Source: Burkholderiaceae bacterium
GTDB lineage: Bacteria > Pseudomonadota > Gammaproteobacteria > Burkholderiales > Burkholderiaceae_C
Direction: 5' to 3'
Length of the DNA: 64,000 nucleotides
NCBI GenBank assembly: GCA_018780645.1
Contig: JADMJJ010000011.1
Location: 372,001-436,000 of the forward strand
Every line of letters starts with the position of its first letter. Positions within the stretch are counted from its first letter, which is position 1. The notes below the pieces were generated by a model, which saw only the letters and a program-made list of their open reading frames with translations, made no database searches and was not told where the DNA came from. Shown here one piece after another: positions 18,552 through 29,242 of the stretch. A program made the translations under genes and the position numbers.

Positions 18552-19292
18552 ATGCGAAAGAACAGTATCTTGACGGGCCTCGCGCTCGCCCTGTCGGCCA
18601 TCAGCGCCGTGCAAGCCGCCCCCTTGCTGTACAGCGGTAGCCGGTCCGGTTTCGAGGCGAACCTGTCGACTTTCACCAGCTATGGGCTGGAGAACCAGAC
18701 CCTCAACGCCACCGGCGTAGGTAGCCCGCTGTCCTTGGCGGCACTGGGTGCGGGATCGACCTTGACCGGCGGTTTCAAGAACTACAAGGGTGCCAATGAC
18801 GAAGATCTGGTGCTGACCGGCCTGATCAAGAACGCCGGCAGCTCCGGTCGTTACAACACCACCCCTGGCGGGACCAAGTGGTGGGAGTCGGCGCTGAATT
18901 TCAGCATCGGCTTCGGTAGCGGCCCGGTCGAGGCATTCGGCTTCAACCTGATCGACTACGGTGACTTCGATGGCTCCCTGTCGCTTGACATTCTCGGCGC
19001 AGGCAACAGCGTGATTGCCAGCTTCTCATCCCTCGACCTGCCGGTGCCTGCCGTTAGCGGTAGCCTGCAATTCTTCGGCATCAGCGACACCAGCGCCAGC
19101 ATCTACGGTGTTCGCTTCAAGCTTGCACAGATCGATGAAGACGCGGTCCTCGACTACGACTGGCTGGGCTTCGACGACCTGATGGTCGGCAGCCGCGAGC
19201 CTCGCAACGATGTACCGGAACCCGGTTCGCTGGCCCTGGTGGGCATCAGCCTGTTGGGCTTGGCAGCAGCACGGCGCAAGGCGCGCCGCTGA
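18552..19292 (+). CDS. PEP-CTERM sorting domain-containing exported protein
   Basis: Signal peptide ...SAISAVQAAP; C-terminus VPEPGSLALVGISLLGLAAARRKARR (PEP motif, TM helix, basic tail). Confidence 0.95.
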   Translation: MRKNSILTGLALALSAISAVQAAPLLYSGSRSGFEANLSTFTSYGLENQTLNATGVGSPLSLAALGAGSTLTGGFKNYKGANDEDLVLTGLIKNAGSSGRYNTTPGGTKWWESALNFSIGFGSGPVEAFGFNLIDYGDFDGSLSLDILGAGNSVIASFSSLDLPVPAVSGSLQFFGISDTSASIYGVRFKLAQIDEDAVLDYDWLGFDDLMVGSREPRNDVPEPGSLALVGISLLGLAAARRKARR

Positions 19293-19332
19293 ACTAACAC
19301 TTGAATTGCCACGGCGTGCCGTGGTACTCGAC

Positions 19333-19357
19333 AAGGGCCTCCGCTGGAGGCCCTTTG
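19333..19357 (+). terminator. intrinsic terminator-like hairpin after the PEP-CTERM gene
   Basis: AAGGGCCTCC-GCT-GGAGGCCCTT followed by tgcattt. Confidence 0.7.
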
Positions 19358-19397
19358 CATTTGATCGGCCGCCGATCGGCTGCCCTAGACTTGCACC

Positions 19398-20519
19398 ATG
19401 CAAGCCCGCCCCGAACATCTCGACGCCACAACGGCCATGCGCCAAGCCCTGGCCCTCGCCCACCAGGCCATAGGCCTCAGCGACCCCAACCCCCGCGTCG
19501 GCTGCGTCATCGTCGATGAGCAGGGCCGCTTGCTGGGCCAGGGCCATACCCAGGCGGCCGGCCAGGCCCATGCCGAGGTGATGGCCCTGCGGGATGCCCA
19601 GGCGCTTGGGCACGATATCAAGGGCGCAACCGCCTACGTCACGCTGGAGCCCTGCTCCCACCATGGCCGCACGCCGCCCTGCTGCGACGCGCTGGCCGCC
19701 GCGCAGCTGGGCCGCGTCGTCGTCGCCTGCGAAGACCCGAACCCGCTGGTGGCCGGCCAGGGAACGGCTCGGCTGCGCGCCGCCGGCATCGAGGTGAATG
19801 TCGGCCTGCTCGGTGACGAGGCGCGCGAGCTGAACCTCGGCTTTTTCTCCCGCATGCAGCGTGGCCGGCCCTGGGTGCGCATGAAGGTGGCCACCTCGCT
19901 GGACGGCCGTACCGCCCTGCTCAACGGCGTCAGCCAGTGGATCACTGGGCCCACCGCCCGCGCCGACGGCCACGCCTGGCGCAAACGCGCCGGTGCTGTG
20001 CTGACCGGCGTCGGAACGGTGCTGGAAGACGATCCGCGCCTCGACGTGCGCCTGGTCGAGACCGCCCGCCAGCCGCTGCGCGTGATAGTCGATTCGCGAC
20101 TGGAGACGCCGCCCGCGGCGCGCATCCTCGACGCCCCTGGCGAAGTGTTGATCTATCACGCCGGCCAACCCGATGCCGAGCGCGCCAGGGCGTTGACCGA
20201 CCGTGGCGCCACGCTCGCTGCCAAGCCCGGCCCGAACGGCAAGGTGGACTTGCAGGCCCTGCTGCTGGACCTGGGCACGCGCGGCATCAACGAGCTGCAT
20301 GTCGAGGCCGGCCACAAACTCAATGGCTCCTTTGTCCGCGAGGGCCTGGTGGACGAGTTCCTGCTCTATCTGGCGCCCAAGCTGATGGGACAGGGCCGCG
20401 AATTGGCCGCTTTCGGCCCGCTGGACAGCATGGATCAGGTGCTGAACCTGACCTGGCACAGCATCGAGCGGGTGGGTGAAGACCTGCGCATCCTGGCCCG
20501 CCCGGCACCGTGTTCGTGA
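19398..20519 (+). CDS. ribD: bifunctional diaminohydroxyphosphoribosylaminopyrimidine deaminase/reductase RibD
   Basis: HAEVMAL...GATAYVTLEPCSHHGRTPPCCDAL deaminase zinc motif and reductase domain. Confidence 0.96.
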   Translation: MQARPEHLDATTAMRQALALAHQAIGLSDPNPRVGCVIVDEQGRLLGQGHTQAAGQAHAEVMALRDAQALGHDIKGATAYVTLEPCSHHGRTPPCCDALAAAQLGRVVVACEDPNPLVAGQGTARLRAAGIEVNVGLLGDEARELNLGFFSRMQRGRPWVRMKVATSLDGRTALLNGVSQWITGPTARADGHAWRKRAGAVLTGVGTVLEDDPRLDVRLVETARQPLRVIVDSRLETPPAARILDAPGEVLIYHAGQPDAERARALTDRGATLAAKPGPNGKVDLQALLLDLGTRGINELHVEAGHKLNGSFVREGLVDEFLLYLAPKLMGQGRELAAFGPLDSMDQVLNLTWHSIERVGEDLRILARPAPCS

Positions 20520-20573
20520 ATCGAATGTCCCGCCATGCCCGGGACAACCCTCACCCCGCCTACAATCCTGCCC

Positions 20574-21665
20574 ATGCCCATCTCCCCTATTCCCGAGCTG
20601 GTGGCCGAGCTGGCCGCCGGCCGCATGGTCATTCTGGTTGACGAAGAAGACCGCGAGAACGAAGGCGACCTCGTCATCGCCGCCGATCACATCACGCCCG
20701 AGGCGATCAATTTCATGGCCCGCTTCGGCCGTGGCCTGATCTGCCTGACGCTGACTCGCGAGCGCTGCGAGCGGCTGCAGCTCCCGCCGATGGCCACGCG
20801 CAATGGCACCAAGCACGGCACGGCCTTCACGGTGTCGATCGAGGCCGCCACCGGCGTGACCACCGGCATCTCGGCCGCCGACCGCGCCCGCACCGTGCAG
20901 GCCGCCGTGGCCAAGCATGCGCAGGCCAGCGATCTGGTCCAGCCCGGCCATATCTTCCCGCTGCAGGCCCAGGACGGCGGTGTGCTGATGCGCGCCGGCC
21001 ACACGGAGGCCGGCTGCGATCTGTCGCAGATGGCCGGTCTGTCGCCCACATCGGTGATCTGCGAGATCATGAAGGACGACGGCACGATGGCCCGTCTGCC
21101 CGATCTGGAGATTTTTGCCCAGGAGCATGGCCTGAAGATAGGCACCATTGCCGACCTGATCGAATACCGCAGCCGCAATGAGTCGCTGGTGCAGCGCGTG
21201 ACCGAGCGCCCGCTGCACACGGCCCAGGGCGTGTTCGCCAGCGCCGTGTTCAAGGACCGCACCGGCGGCGTCCACATCGCGCTGACCAAGGGCCAGTGGC
21301 AACCCGGCGACGAGGTGCTGGTGCGCGTGCACGAGCCGTTCTCGGCCCTGGACCTGCTGGACAGCGGCCGCTGCCACCATTCCTGGCCCCTGCCCAAGGC
21401 ACTGGCCACGCTGCAGGCGGCCGAGCGCGGTGCGGCCCTGCTGCTCAACTGCGGCGAAGAGGCACAGACGCTGCTGGACCAGTTGCAGGCGCCCGAAGGT
21501 GGCGCGGCCCAGAGCGGCAGCATGGACCTGCGCACCTACGGCGTTGGCGCGCAGATCCTGCGCGAACTCGGTATCTCCAGGATGAAGCTGCTGGGCAGCC
21601 CGCGGCGCATGCCCAGCATGACGGGCTACGGCCTTGAAGTGACGGGTTTCGTCACCGCCGACTGA
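20574..21665 (+). CDS. ribB: 3,4-dihydroxy-2-butanone 4-phosphate synthase with degenerate GTP cyclohydrolase II-like domain
   Basis: [50 protein letters not shown] motif; C-terminal GCH-II-like region lacks the zinc-binding cysteines. Confidence 0.93.
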   Translation: MPISPIPELVAELAAGRMVILVDEEDRENEGDLVIAADHITPEAINFMARFGRGLICLTLTRERCERLQLPPMATRNGTKHGTAFTVSIEAATGVTTGISAADRARTVQAAVAKHAQASDLVQPGHIFPLQAQDGGVLMRAGHTEAGCDLSQMAGLSPTSVICEIMKDDGTMARLPDLEIFAQEHGLKIGTIADLIEYRSRNESLVQRVTERPLHTAQGVFASAVFKDRTGGVHIALTKGQWQPGDEVLVRVHEPFSALDLLDSGRCHHSWPLPKALATLQAAERGAALLLNCGEEAQTLLDQLQAPEGGAAQSGSMDLRTYGVGAQILRELGISRMKLLGSPRRMPSMTGYGLEVTGFVTAD

Positions 21666-21697
21666 TACGCTGAACAAAAAGAAAGACAGGCAAGAAC

Positions 21698-22162
21698 ATG
21701 CAAGACGCAGACAAGGGGCAAGCCGCCTCGCTCGAGGGCGAAGGCCTACGCATCGGCATCGTCCAGGCGCGCTTCAATGCACCGCTGACGAACCAACTGG
21801 CGCAATCCTGCCTGGCCGAGCTGGAAAGCCTGGGCGTGAATGCCAAGGACATCAAGCATGTCACCGTGCCCGGAGCCCTTGAAGTGGCGCTTGCCTTGAA
21901 CGCGATGGCCGACAGCGAAGACTTCGACGCGCTGATCGCGCTGGGCTGCATCATCCGCGGCGAGACCTACCACTTCGAGCTCGTCGCCAACGAAAGCGGT
22001 GCCGGCGTCACCCGCGTGGCGCTGGATCACCAGGTGCCCGTGGCCAATGCCATCCTCACCGTCGAGAACGAGGAACAGGCCTGGGCGCGCGCCGAGGACA
22101 AGGGCCGCGACGCCGCCCGTGTGGCCGTCGAGATGGCCAATCTGATGGAAGAACTGCTGTGA
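21698..22162 (+). CDS. ribH: 6,7-dimethyl-8-ribityllumazine synthase
   Basis: 154 aa; [24 protein letters not shown]...[11 protein letters not shown]...[14 protein letters not shown]. Confidence 0.96.
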   Translation: MQDADKGQAASLEGEGLRIGIVQARFNAPLTNQLAQSCLAELESLGVNAKDIKHVTVPGALEVALALNAMADSEDFDALIALGCIIRGETYHFELVANESGAGVTRVALDHQVPVANAILTVENEEQAWARAEDKGRDAARVAVEMANLMEELL

Positions 22163-22668
22163 GCACCGACGCGTCAACTCCAAAACCCACGCCCACCGCC
22201 ACTGCACCGGCTCCGCGCGCAGCCAAGCCCAAGTCGGCCCGCCGCCGTGCCCGCGAGGTCGCTCTGCAGGGCCTCTACCAGTGGCTGGTCTCCGGCGAGG
22301 AGGCCGGCGTCATCGAGGCTCATATGCGCGAGCAGGACGGCTTCGACAAATGCGACAAGCCGCATTTTGACGCACTGCTGCATGGCTGCATTCTTGAAGC
22401 CGCCGACCTCGACGCCGTGCTGTCCAAGCATGTGGACCGCAAGACCAGCGAGCTGTCGCCGATCGAGCATGGCGTGCTGATGATCGGCGCCTACGAGCTC
22501 AAGCACTGCATGGACGTGCCCTACAAGGTCGCCATCAACGAGGCGGTCGAACTGGCCAAATCCTTTGGCGGCACCGACGGCCACAAGTATGTGAACGGGG
22601 TACTCGACCGCGCCGCCGTCGATCTGCGCCCGGCCGAAGTGCAGAGCATGCGCAACAAGGCCCGATGA
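22159..22668 (+). CDS. nusB: transcription antitermination factor NusB
   Basis: [19 protein letters not shown]...[29 protein letters not shown]. Confidence 0.96.
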   Translation: MSTDASTPKPTPTATAPAPRAAKPKSARRRAREVALQGLYQWLVSGEEAGVIEAHMREQDGFDKCDKPHFDALLHGCILEAADLDAVLSKHVDRKTSELSPIEHGVLMIGAYELKHCMDVPYKVAINEAVELAKSFGGTDGHKYVNGVLDRAAVDLRPAEVQSMRNKAR

Positions 22669-23846
22669 AACTGGCGTCCAGGCTCGATCACATCGAGCCC
22701 TTTTACGTGATGGAGTGTGCCAAGGCCGCGCAGGAGATCGCGCGCAGCCCGGCCTGCGATCCGGCCCAGGGTGGCCGGACCATGATCTACCTGAACATCG
22801 GCGAGCCCGACTTCACCGCGCCGCCTGCCGTGCAGGCGGCAGCGGAGGCCTGCCTGGCCATGGGCCGCACGCAGTACACCTCGGCCACCGGCCTGCCGGC
22901 GCTGCGCGAGAAGCTCTGCGCCTGGTATCTGCAACGCTTCGGCCTGCACATCGCGCCGGAGCGCATCGTCATCACGGCAGGTGCGTCGGCGGCCCTGCAA
23001 CTGGCCTGCCTTGCGCTGTTCGAGCGCGGCGACCAGGTGCTGATGCCCGACCCCTGCTATCCCTGCAACCGCCATTTCGTGGCCGCGGCCGATGCCCAGG
23101 CGGTGCTGCTGAACGCCACGGCCGAGCAGCGCTACCAACCCAGCGCGGCCCAGGTCGAGGCCGCCTGGAACGAGCACACCCGCGGCGTGTTGCTGGCCTC
23201 GCCGAGCAACCCCACCGGCACCTCGATCGCGCCGGAAGAGATGCGCGCCATGGTCGAGGTGGTGCGCAAGCACGGTGGCGTGACCATCGTCGATGAGATC
23301 TATCTGGGCCTGAGTTTCGACGAGCGCTATGGCCACAGCGTGCTGGGCCTGGGCGAGGACATCATCTCGGTCAACAGCTTCTCCAAATACTTCGGCATGA
23401 CCGGCTGGCGCCTCGGCTGGCTGGTGCTGCCGCCCGAACTGGTGCCGGCCGTAGAGAAGCTGGCGCAAAACCTGTTCATCTGCCCGTCCAGCATTGCCCA
23501 GCACGCGGCGCTGGCCTGCTTCGAGCCCGAGGTGATCACCGAATACGAACGCCGCCGCGAGGAGTTCCGCGCCCGGCGTGACTATCTGGTGCCCGCCCTG
23601 CAAGGTCTGGGCCTGCAGGTGCCTGTCGTTCCCGATGGCGCCTTCTATGTCTGGGCCGACTGCTCGGCCCACAACCCCAGCAGCTGGGACTTTGCCTTCG
23701 ACATGATGCGCCGCGCCCATGTGGCGATCACGCCGGGCCGCGACTTCGGCCGGCTGGAGGCCGAGCGCTTTGTGCGCTTCTCGTTTGCCAATTCGCTGGA
23801 GCGTCTGCAGGAATCGGTGCATCGCATAGCCCAAGCCTTGCGATAA
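22665..23846 (+). CDS. pyridoxal phosphate-dependent aminotransferase (class I/II)
   Basis: 393 aa; [15 protein letters not shown]..., [30 protein letters not shown]. Confidence 0.93.
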   Translation: MKLASRLDHIEPFYVMECAKAAQEIARSPACDPAQGGRTMIYLNIGEPDFTAPPAVQAAAEACLAMGRTQYTSATGLPALREKLCAWYLQRFGLHIAPERIVITAGASAALQLACLALFERGDQVLMPDPCYPCNRHFVAAADAQAVLLNATAEQRYQPSAAQVEAAWNEHTRGVLLASPSNPTGTSIAPEEMRAMVEVVRKHGGVTIVDEIYLGLSFDERYGHSVLGLGEDIISVNSFSKYFGMTGWRLGWLVLPPELVPAVEKLAQNLFICPSSIAQHAALACFEPEVITEYERRREEFRARRDYLVPALQGLGLQVPVVPDGAFYVWADCSAHNPSSWDFAFDMMRRAHVAITPGRDFGRLEAERFVRFSFANSLERLQESVHRIAQALR

Positions 23847-23857
23847 TCGCGCCCGCG

Positions 23858-24274
23858 ATGACCTCCAGCAACCAAGATTCTCCGTTCAGCCACGGCCTGC
23901 GCGTCTACTGGGAAGACACCGATGCCGGCGGCGTGGTGTTCTATGCCAACTACCTGAAGTTCTTCGAGCGCGCCCGCACCGAATGGCTGCGCTCGCTGGG
24001 CTTCGAGCAGGAGCGCCTGCGTTCGGAGCAGCATTTGATGTTCGTCGTCAGCGCCACGAATCTGAAATACCTGAGCCCAGCACGGCTGGATGACTGGCTG
24101 GACGTCAGCGTTCTGGTGACCGAGCGGGGCCGCGCCAGCATGAGCCTGTTTCAGCAGGCGCGTCGTGGCGAGCAGCTCTTGTGCGAGGGCGAGATCCGCA
24201 TCGGCTGTGTGCACAGCCAGAGCTTCAAACCCAGCCGCATTCCCCAACCCATTCTCGACAAAGTCAGCCCATGA
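23858..24274 (+). CDS. ybgC: tol-pal system-associated acyl-CoA thioesterase YbgC
   Basis: RVYWEDTDAGGVVFYANYLKFFERARTEWLRSLGF; upstream of tolQ. Confidence 0.93.
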   Translation: MTSSNQDSPFSHGLRVYWEDTDAGGVVFYANYLKFFERARTEWLRSLGFEQERLRSEQHLMFVVSATNLKYLSPARLDDWLDVSVLVTERGRASMSLFQQARRGEQLLCEGEIRIGCVHSQSFKPSRIPQPILDKVSP

Positions 24275-24978
24275 ACCAGGACCTTTCCATCTTCTCGCTG
24301 ATGCTGCAGGCCAGCTTCGTGGTGCAGCTGGTGATGGCCGCGCTGCTGCTGGTGTCGCTGGCCAGCTGGACGGTGATCTTCGCCAAGCTGATCTCGCTGT
24401 CCAAGGTGCGGGCCAGCAATGACGCCTTCGAGCAGGAGTTCTGGTCCGGCAAGAACCTGAACGATCTCTACCAGGCCGTGGCGGGCAAGGCCCAGACCTC
24501 ACCGCTGGAGCGCATTTTCGCCGCCGGCATGCGCGAATTCCTGAAGCTTCGCGAGCGCCGCATGGGTGATGGCGCCACTCTGCTGGACGGCGCCCGCCGC
24601 GCCATGCGGGCCAGCTTCCACCGCGAGCTGGACGCGATCGAGTCGAATCTGTCCTTCCTGGCCTCGGTCGGCTCGGTCTCGCCCTATGTGGGCCTGTTCG
24701 GCACCGTCTGGGGCATCATGCACGCCTTCGTGGGCCTGTCCAACCTGACCCAGGTGACCCTGGCCACCGTAGCGCCGGGCATTGCCGAGGCGCTGGTGGC
24801 CACGGCCATCGGCCTGTTCGCCGCCATTCCGGCGGTGATTGCCTACAACCGCTTTGCCCGCCAGATCGACCGCACGGCGATCACGCTGGAGACCTTCATC
24901 GAGGAGTTCTCCAACATCCTGCAGCGCAATGCGGTCCAGCCGGCACCGACTGGCACCGCTGGCCCGGCCACCCGCTAA
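24271..24978 (+). CDS. tolQ: TolQ
   Basis: MNQDLSIFSLMLQASFVVQLVMAALLLVSLASW...VGLFGTVWGIMHAFVGL; internal ATG 24271 preferred. Confidence 0.95.
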   Translation: MNQDLSIFSLMLQASFVVQLVMAALLLVSLASWTVIFAKLISLSKVRASNDAFEQEFWSGKNLNDLYQAVAGKAQTSPLERIFAAGMREFLKLRERRMGDGATLLDGARRAMRASFHRELDAIESNLSFLASVGSVSPYVGLFGTVWGIMHAFVGLSNLTQVTLATVAPGIAEALVATAIGLFAAIPAVIAYNRFARQIDRTAITLETFIEEFSNILQRNAVQPAPTGTAGPATR

Positions 24979-24987
24979 GGACCCCAC

Positions 24988-25416
<429 letters not shown>

Positions 25417-25425
25417 GTCGAGGCG

Positions 25426-26340
25426 ATGGTCAATCCCGTTCTGTTCGGTGATGCGCTGAGGCCGCCACCCGCCCCCGGCGTCGGGCGGGGCTTGAGCCTG
25501 GCCCTGCTGGTGCATGCCGCGCTGGTGATGGCGATCGCCTTCAGTGTCAGCTGGCGCGTGCAGCAGCCACCGACCTTCGAGGCCGAGCTGTGGTCCACCG
25601 TGCCCCAGGCCGCTGCGCCGGCCGAACAGGCACCGCCCCCAGAGCCCGAACCCGAGCCGGTCAAACAGGCCAAGCCCACCCCGCCGCCCGAACCCGTGGT
25701 CGCGCCCAACCGCGACGCCGACATCGCGCTGGAGAAGGCCCGCGAAGAGAAGAAGCGCAAGGCCGCCGAGGAAGCCCTGAAAGAGGCCAAGGAAGCCAAG
25801 GAACGAGAGGCTAAGCTGGCCAAGGAAAAACTCGCCAAGGAACGCGAGGCCGAGCGCAAGAAGCTCGAAGCCGAGCAGGCCAAACTGGCCAAACTGGAGC
25901 AGGCCGACAAGCTGGAGAAGGCCAGGCAGGAGAAGCTGAAACAGGCCGAGGCGCAGAAGAAGGAACGCGAGCTCGAAGCGCAGCGCCAGGAGAACCTGAA
26001 GCGCATCCAGGGCATGGCTGGCGCCAGCGGCGGCCCCAGCTCGACCGGCACGGCACTGCAATCCTCCGGGCCCTCGGCCAGCTATGCCGGGCGCATCAAG
26101 GCGCGCATACGGCCCAACATCGTGTTCAGCGACCTGAGCACCGGCAATCCGGTCGCCGAGGTCGAGGTGCGCGTCGGCCCCGACGGCAGCATCCTGTCAC
26201 GCAAGCTGACCAAGCCCAGCGGCAATGCCGAGTGGGACAAGGCCGTGCTGCGGGCGATCGACAAGACCGAGATCCTGCCGCGGGATGTCGATGGCCGCGT
26301 GCAGCCGGTGATGCTGATCAGCTTCCAGCCACAGGAATAG
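25426..26340 (+). CDS. tolA: TolA
   Basis: N-terminal TM, long Lys/Glu/Ala helical region, TonB-like C-terminal domain. Confidence 0.93.
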   Translation: MVNPVLFGDALRPPPAPGVGRGLSLALLVHAALVMAIAFSVSWRVQQPPTFEAELWSTVPQAAAPAEQAPPPEPEPEPVKQAKPTPPPEPVVAPNRDADIALEKAREEKKRKAAEEALKEAKEAKEREAKLAKEKLAKEREAERKKLEAEQAKLAKLEQADKLEKARQEKLKQAEAQKKERELEAQRQENLKRIQGMAGASGGPSSTGTALQSSGPSASYAGRIKARIRPNIVFSDLSTGNPVAEVEVRVGPDGSILSRKLTKPSGNAEWDKAVLRAIDKTEILPRDVDGRVQPVMLISFQPQE

Positions 26341-26344
26341 CGGC

Positions 26345-27133
26345 TCAGCTTGCTTCGACGCGGTGCAGCCAGGCTTGTTGGAGGGCCTGCGCCAGCCAGG
26401 CGCCGAAGTCGAAATCGGGGCCGCCGGAGTTCAAGGCCTGGGCAAGATCGCTACCCGCCAGCAAGTCCGCGGCGAAACGCCAGGCCGCCGGCTCCAGAGC
26501 CATCGCCCTCGCTCGCCATCCCTCGCGCCACACCAACACCCATGAGCCCTCGCCGGCCGCCAGCGCCGCACGCACCGGCGCGAACGGCTCCGGCTCGTCG
26601 CTGTGGTGTGCCTGCCAGATCGCCAGGACCGGGAAGTCGCTACGAAGCAAATGCACCGAGGGCATCAGCCTGAGCCGCAGCTGCTGTGGTTCGTGCTCCG
26701 CCAGCAAACCAAGGCTGGCCGGTTCGGCTTCAATATCGGCAGCACCCTCCGCGCAGCCCAGCAACCAGTCGAGCCTGGCGCTGTCGGGCAAATAGGGTTC
26801 GTCCTCCAGCTGAGGACTGTTGCGCATGAAGTTGGGCAGTTGCTCGCCCAAGCAAGCCAAGTCGCCGCGCGACGGCGGATGGACCCGCCAATAGGCCCGG
26901 GCCAGGGCGGCGAAGGCCTGCTCTCCCATCAGCGCCAGCACCGTCGGAAAGCTGCTGGCCAGCGCCCGCTCGGCCGACGCCCCGGCATTGGCACGGTAGG
27001 CGCTCAATCCACGGGCCAGCCGCCCACCCTGCTCGCACAGCCAAGGTGCCAGCGCATGCTCGCCGCCCGGCGACTGAAGTGCCCGGACCAGCGCCTGCTG
27101 GCGCTGCAGCTCACGCGTGTGGCCCTCGCTCAC
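26345..27133 (-). CDS. bufC: DUF2063 protein (BufC-like RiPP recognition/partner protein)
   Basis: [14 protein letters not shown]...[62 protein letters not shown] typical of DUF2063; overlaps the DUF692 gene by 4 nt. Confidence 0.88.
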   Translation of the reverse strand: MSEGHTRELQRQQALVRALQSPGGEHALAPWLCEQGGRLARGLSAYRANAGASAERALASSFPTVLALMGEQAFAALARAYWRVHPPSRGDLACLGEQLPNFMRNSPQLEDEPYLPDSARLDWLLGCAEGAADIEAEPASLGLLAEHEPQQLRLRLMPSVHLLRSDFPVLAIWQAHHSDEPEPFAPVRAALAAGEGSWVLVWREGWRARAMALEPAAWRFAADLLAGSDLAQALNSGGPDFDFGAWLAQALQQAWLHRVEAS

Positions 27134-27981
27134 AGGGCCTCCATGCGCTGCAAGGCCTGGGCAGCCTCATCGAGGAGCACGCTCAAGGCGGGCACGTCGG
27201 TGTCCCACTCCAGCAGGGTGGGTTTAGGGCCCAGGCGCTGAAGCGCGTACTCATAAGCCGTCCACACCGGCGCATGCACACGGCTCCCATGATCATCGAT
27301 GACCAGGTCCCCAGTGTCGCAATAGCCGGCCAGATGGATCTCGCCCACCGTGAGCGGATCGATCTGCTCCAGCCAGCGCTGCACCTCAGCGGCGGCCTGC
27401 GCTTCGTCAGGCTGACGGTTCAGCGCGTTGACCATCAGATTGTTCACGTCCAGCAGCAGGCCACAGCCGCTGCGCCGCGCCAGCTCGTTGAAGAACTCGG
27501 GCTCGGCCAGGCTGTCATCGGCCCAGCTCAGATAGGCGGAGAGGTTCTCCACCAGCAGCGGCCGCTTCAGCCGCTCCTGCACCCGCTGCACATTGGCCAC
27601 CATGATGCCCAGCGCCGCCGGCGTGAAGGCCAGCGGCAGCAGGTCGTTCATGTGGACCGCGGCTGACGAGGCAAGACCCGGCACACGGGCAAAGCTGGCA
27701 TGGTCTGACACCCGCACCGGAGCTGTCTCTGCCACCAGCTCGGCCAGCCGGTCCAGATGCCAGTCATCCAGCCCCATCGCCGAGCCCAGGGACAGACCCA
27801 CACCATGCAGGCTGATGTCGTAGTGCTCGCGCGCCTGGCGCAGCACCGCCCGGGCGGCGCCACCGGCGGCGAAGAAGTTCTCTGAGTGAACCTCGACAAA
27901 GCCCAAGGCAGGCAGGGTCTCCAGCAGCTCGCGGTAGTGCGGCTGCCGCAGACCTATGCCTACCTGGGCGGGTGCATGCAT
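27130..27981 (-). CDS. bufB: DUF692 family multinuclear non-heme iron oxidative enzyme (MNIO, BufB-like)
   Basis: [31 protein letters not shown]...DHASFARV...[11 protein letters not shown]...[11 protein letters not shown]...[27 protein letters not shown]. Confidence 0.93.
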   Translation of the reverse strand: MHAPAQVGIGLRQPHYRELLETLPALGFVEVHSENFFAAGGAARAVLRQAREHYDISLHGVGLSLGSAMGLDDWHLDRLAELVAETAPVRVSDHASFARVPGLASSAAVHMNDLLPLAFTPAALGIMVANVQRVQERLKRPLLVENLSAYLSWADDSLAEPEFFNELARRSGCGLLLDVNNLMVNALNRQPDEAQAAAEVQRWLEQIDPLTVGEIHLAGYCDTGDLVIDDHGSRVHAPVWTAYEYALQRLGPKPTLLEWDTDVPALSVLLDEAAQALQRMEAL

Positions 27982-27988
27982 CGCTCGC

Positions 27989-28267
27989 TCAGGCCTTCTT
28001 CATCTTGGCCTTGGCCTCGTCGGCCGTGAGGCCCTTCATGTCCTTGCAGGTGCCCTTGGGCACGTACTTCCATTCGTCGGTGCCCATGTCCGCCTTGGAC
28101 TGGCCCGCGCAGGAGTGGCTGCCCGACAGATTGGCGCAGTCGTTCTGGCCGGCCTTGGCGATGCCGAAGCACTTTTCCTTGGGCTTGTCCTGGGCGGCGA
28201 CCTGGCCCACCAGGCCCAGGGCCAGCACGGAAGCGAGGGCGGAGGAAACAATCAGCTTTTGGTTCAT
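27989..28267 (-). CDS. bufA1: DUF2282 family bufferin precursor peptide (BufA1-like)
   Basis: Sec signal [26 protein letters not shown]; core [47 protein letters not shown] with four Cys. Confidence 0.93.
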   Translation of the reverse strand: MNQKLIVSSALASVLALGLVGQVAAQDKPKEKCFGIAKAGQNDCANLSGSHSCAGQSKADMGTDEWKYVPKGTCKDMKGLTADEAKAKMKKA

Positions 28268-28329
28268 GGTCAGATTCCAGTCAATGTGGGTGGGAGAAAG
28301 ATTTCGTCAATGTCTTGCGACCACCGTAG

Positions 28330-28355
28330 GTCGATCAACAGGTCCAAGTCCTTAC
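28330..28355 (-). promoter_or_regulatory. candidate ECF sigma-dependent promoter of the bufferin operon
   Basis: Minus strand reads GTAAGG-N16-CGAC, resembling the GTAACC-N16-CGAA pattern recalled for Caulobacter SigF; upstream of DUF2282. Confidence 0.45.
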
Positions 28356-28392
28356 ACTGCACAGCTTGTTGTTATGGAAACAGGCCTTGGTG

Positions 28393-28950
28393 ATGAGCGA
28401 TTTTGCCCGTGCTGTCGAACAGCTGCGCCCTCAATTGATGCGTTTTGCGCAGATGCAGCTGAAGAATGAGGCCTGGGCCGAAGACGCCGTGTCCGAGACC
28501 CTGCTGGCTGCGCTGGAACGGCCACAGGCCTTTGCCGGCCAGTCTCAACTGAAGACATGGCTGGTGGGCATACTGAAGCACAAGCTGATCGACCAGCTGC
28601 GCAAGCACACCCGCGAGGTTTCGACGACCACGGCCGACGACGAAGCCGATCTCGACGAGCCGCTGTTCGCCGCCGACGGCCACTGGCGCGAGGCACCACA
28701 GGACTGGGGTGACCCGGAGCACTGCCTGCGCCAGGCCGATTTCTTTGCAGTCCTGGAAGCTTGCGTGGACAAGTTGCCCGGCGTGCAGGGCCGCTTGTTC
28801 ATGATGCGTGAATGGCTGGAACTGGACACCGACGAGATCTGTAAGGAGTTGGCCATCACCCCGACCAATCTTTGGGTGATGCTGCATCGCGCGAGGCTGC
28901 GTTTGCGTGACTGTCTGCAGCTCAGCTGGTTCGCCGGCGCCCAGGCCTGA
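28393..28950 (+). CDS. ECF-type sigma-70 family RNA polymerase sigma factor
   Basis: LRPQLMRFAQMQLKNEAWAEDAVSETLLAALERPQAFAGQSQLKTWLVGILKHKLIDQLRK and region 4 ELAITPTNLWVMLHRARLRLRDCL. Confidence 0.92.
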   Translation: MSDFARAVEQLRPQLMRFAQMQLKNEAWAEDAVSETLLAALERPQAFAGQSQLKTWLVGILKHKLIDQLRKHTREVSTTTADDEADLDEPLFAADGHWREAPQDWGDPEHCLRQADFFAVLEACVDKLPGVQGRLFMMREWLELDTDEICKELAITPTNLWVMLHRARLRLRDCLQLSWFAGAQA

Positions 28951-28960
28951 GGGAATCTAA

Positions 28961-29161
28961 ATGAAATTGATGAGGAATTGCCGCGAGGTGACCGGCCTGA
29001 CCCTGCAATCGCTCGATCGCGAGCTGAGCTGGCAGGAGCGCCTGGCCGTGCGTCTGCACATGGTGATCTGCTCGGCCTGCCCCAAGTTCGCACGTCAAGC
29101 GCAGTTCATGCGCAGCGCCATGGGGCGCTGGAAAAGCTACTCGGAGCAGGACAAGCGCTGA
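28961..29161 (+). CDS. zinc-finger type anti-sigma factor (zf-HC2-like), 66 aa
   Basis: VRLHMVICSACPKFARQ: HxxxCxxC; immediately follows the sigma gene. Confidence 0.8.
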   Translation: MKLMRNCREVTGLTLQSLDRELSWQERLAVRLHMVICSACPKFARQAQFMRSAMGRWKSYSEQDKR

Positions 29162-29242
29162 ATTCAAGCCATCTTTTAGGGATGGCAGCGCCGCGGTGAT
29201 GGGCATAAAAAGCGCTCACCTTGAACTGCTGGAGCGCCCACC

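Noticed and set aside
19026-21677. 883-aa minus-strand ORF
   Set aside because: Antisense shadow of the PEP-CTERM, ribD and ribB genes; low-complexity Gln/His/Gly/Arg composition typical of GC-rich antisense frames, no domain signature.
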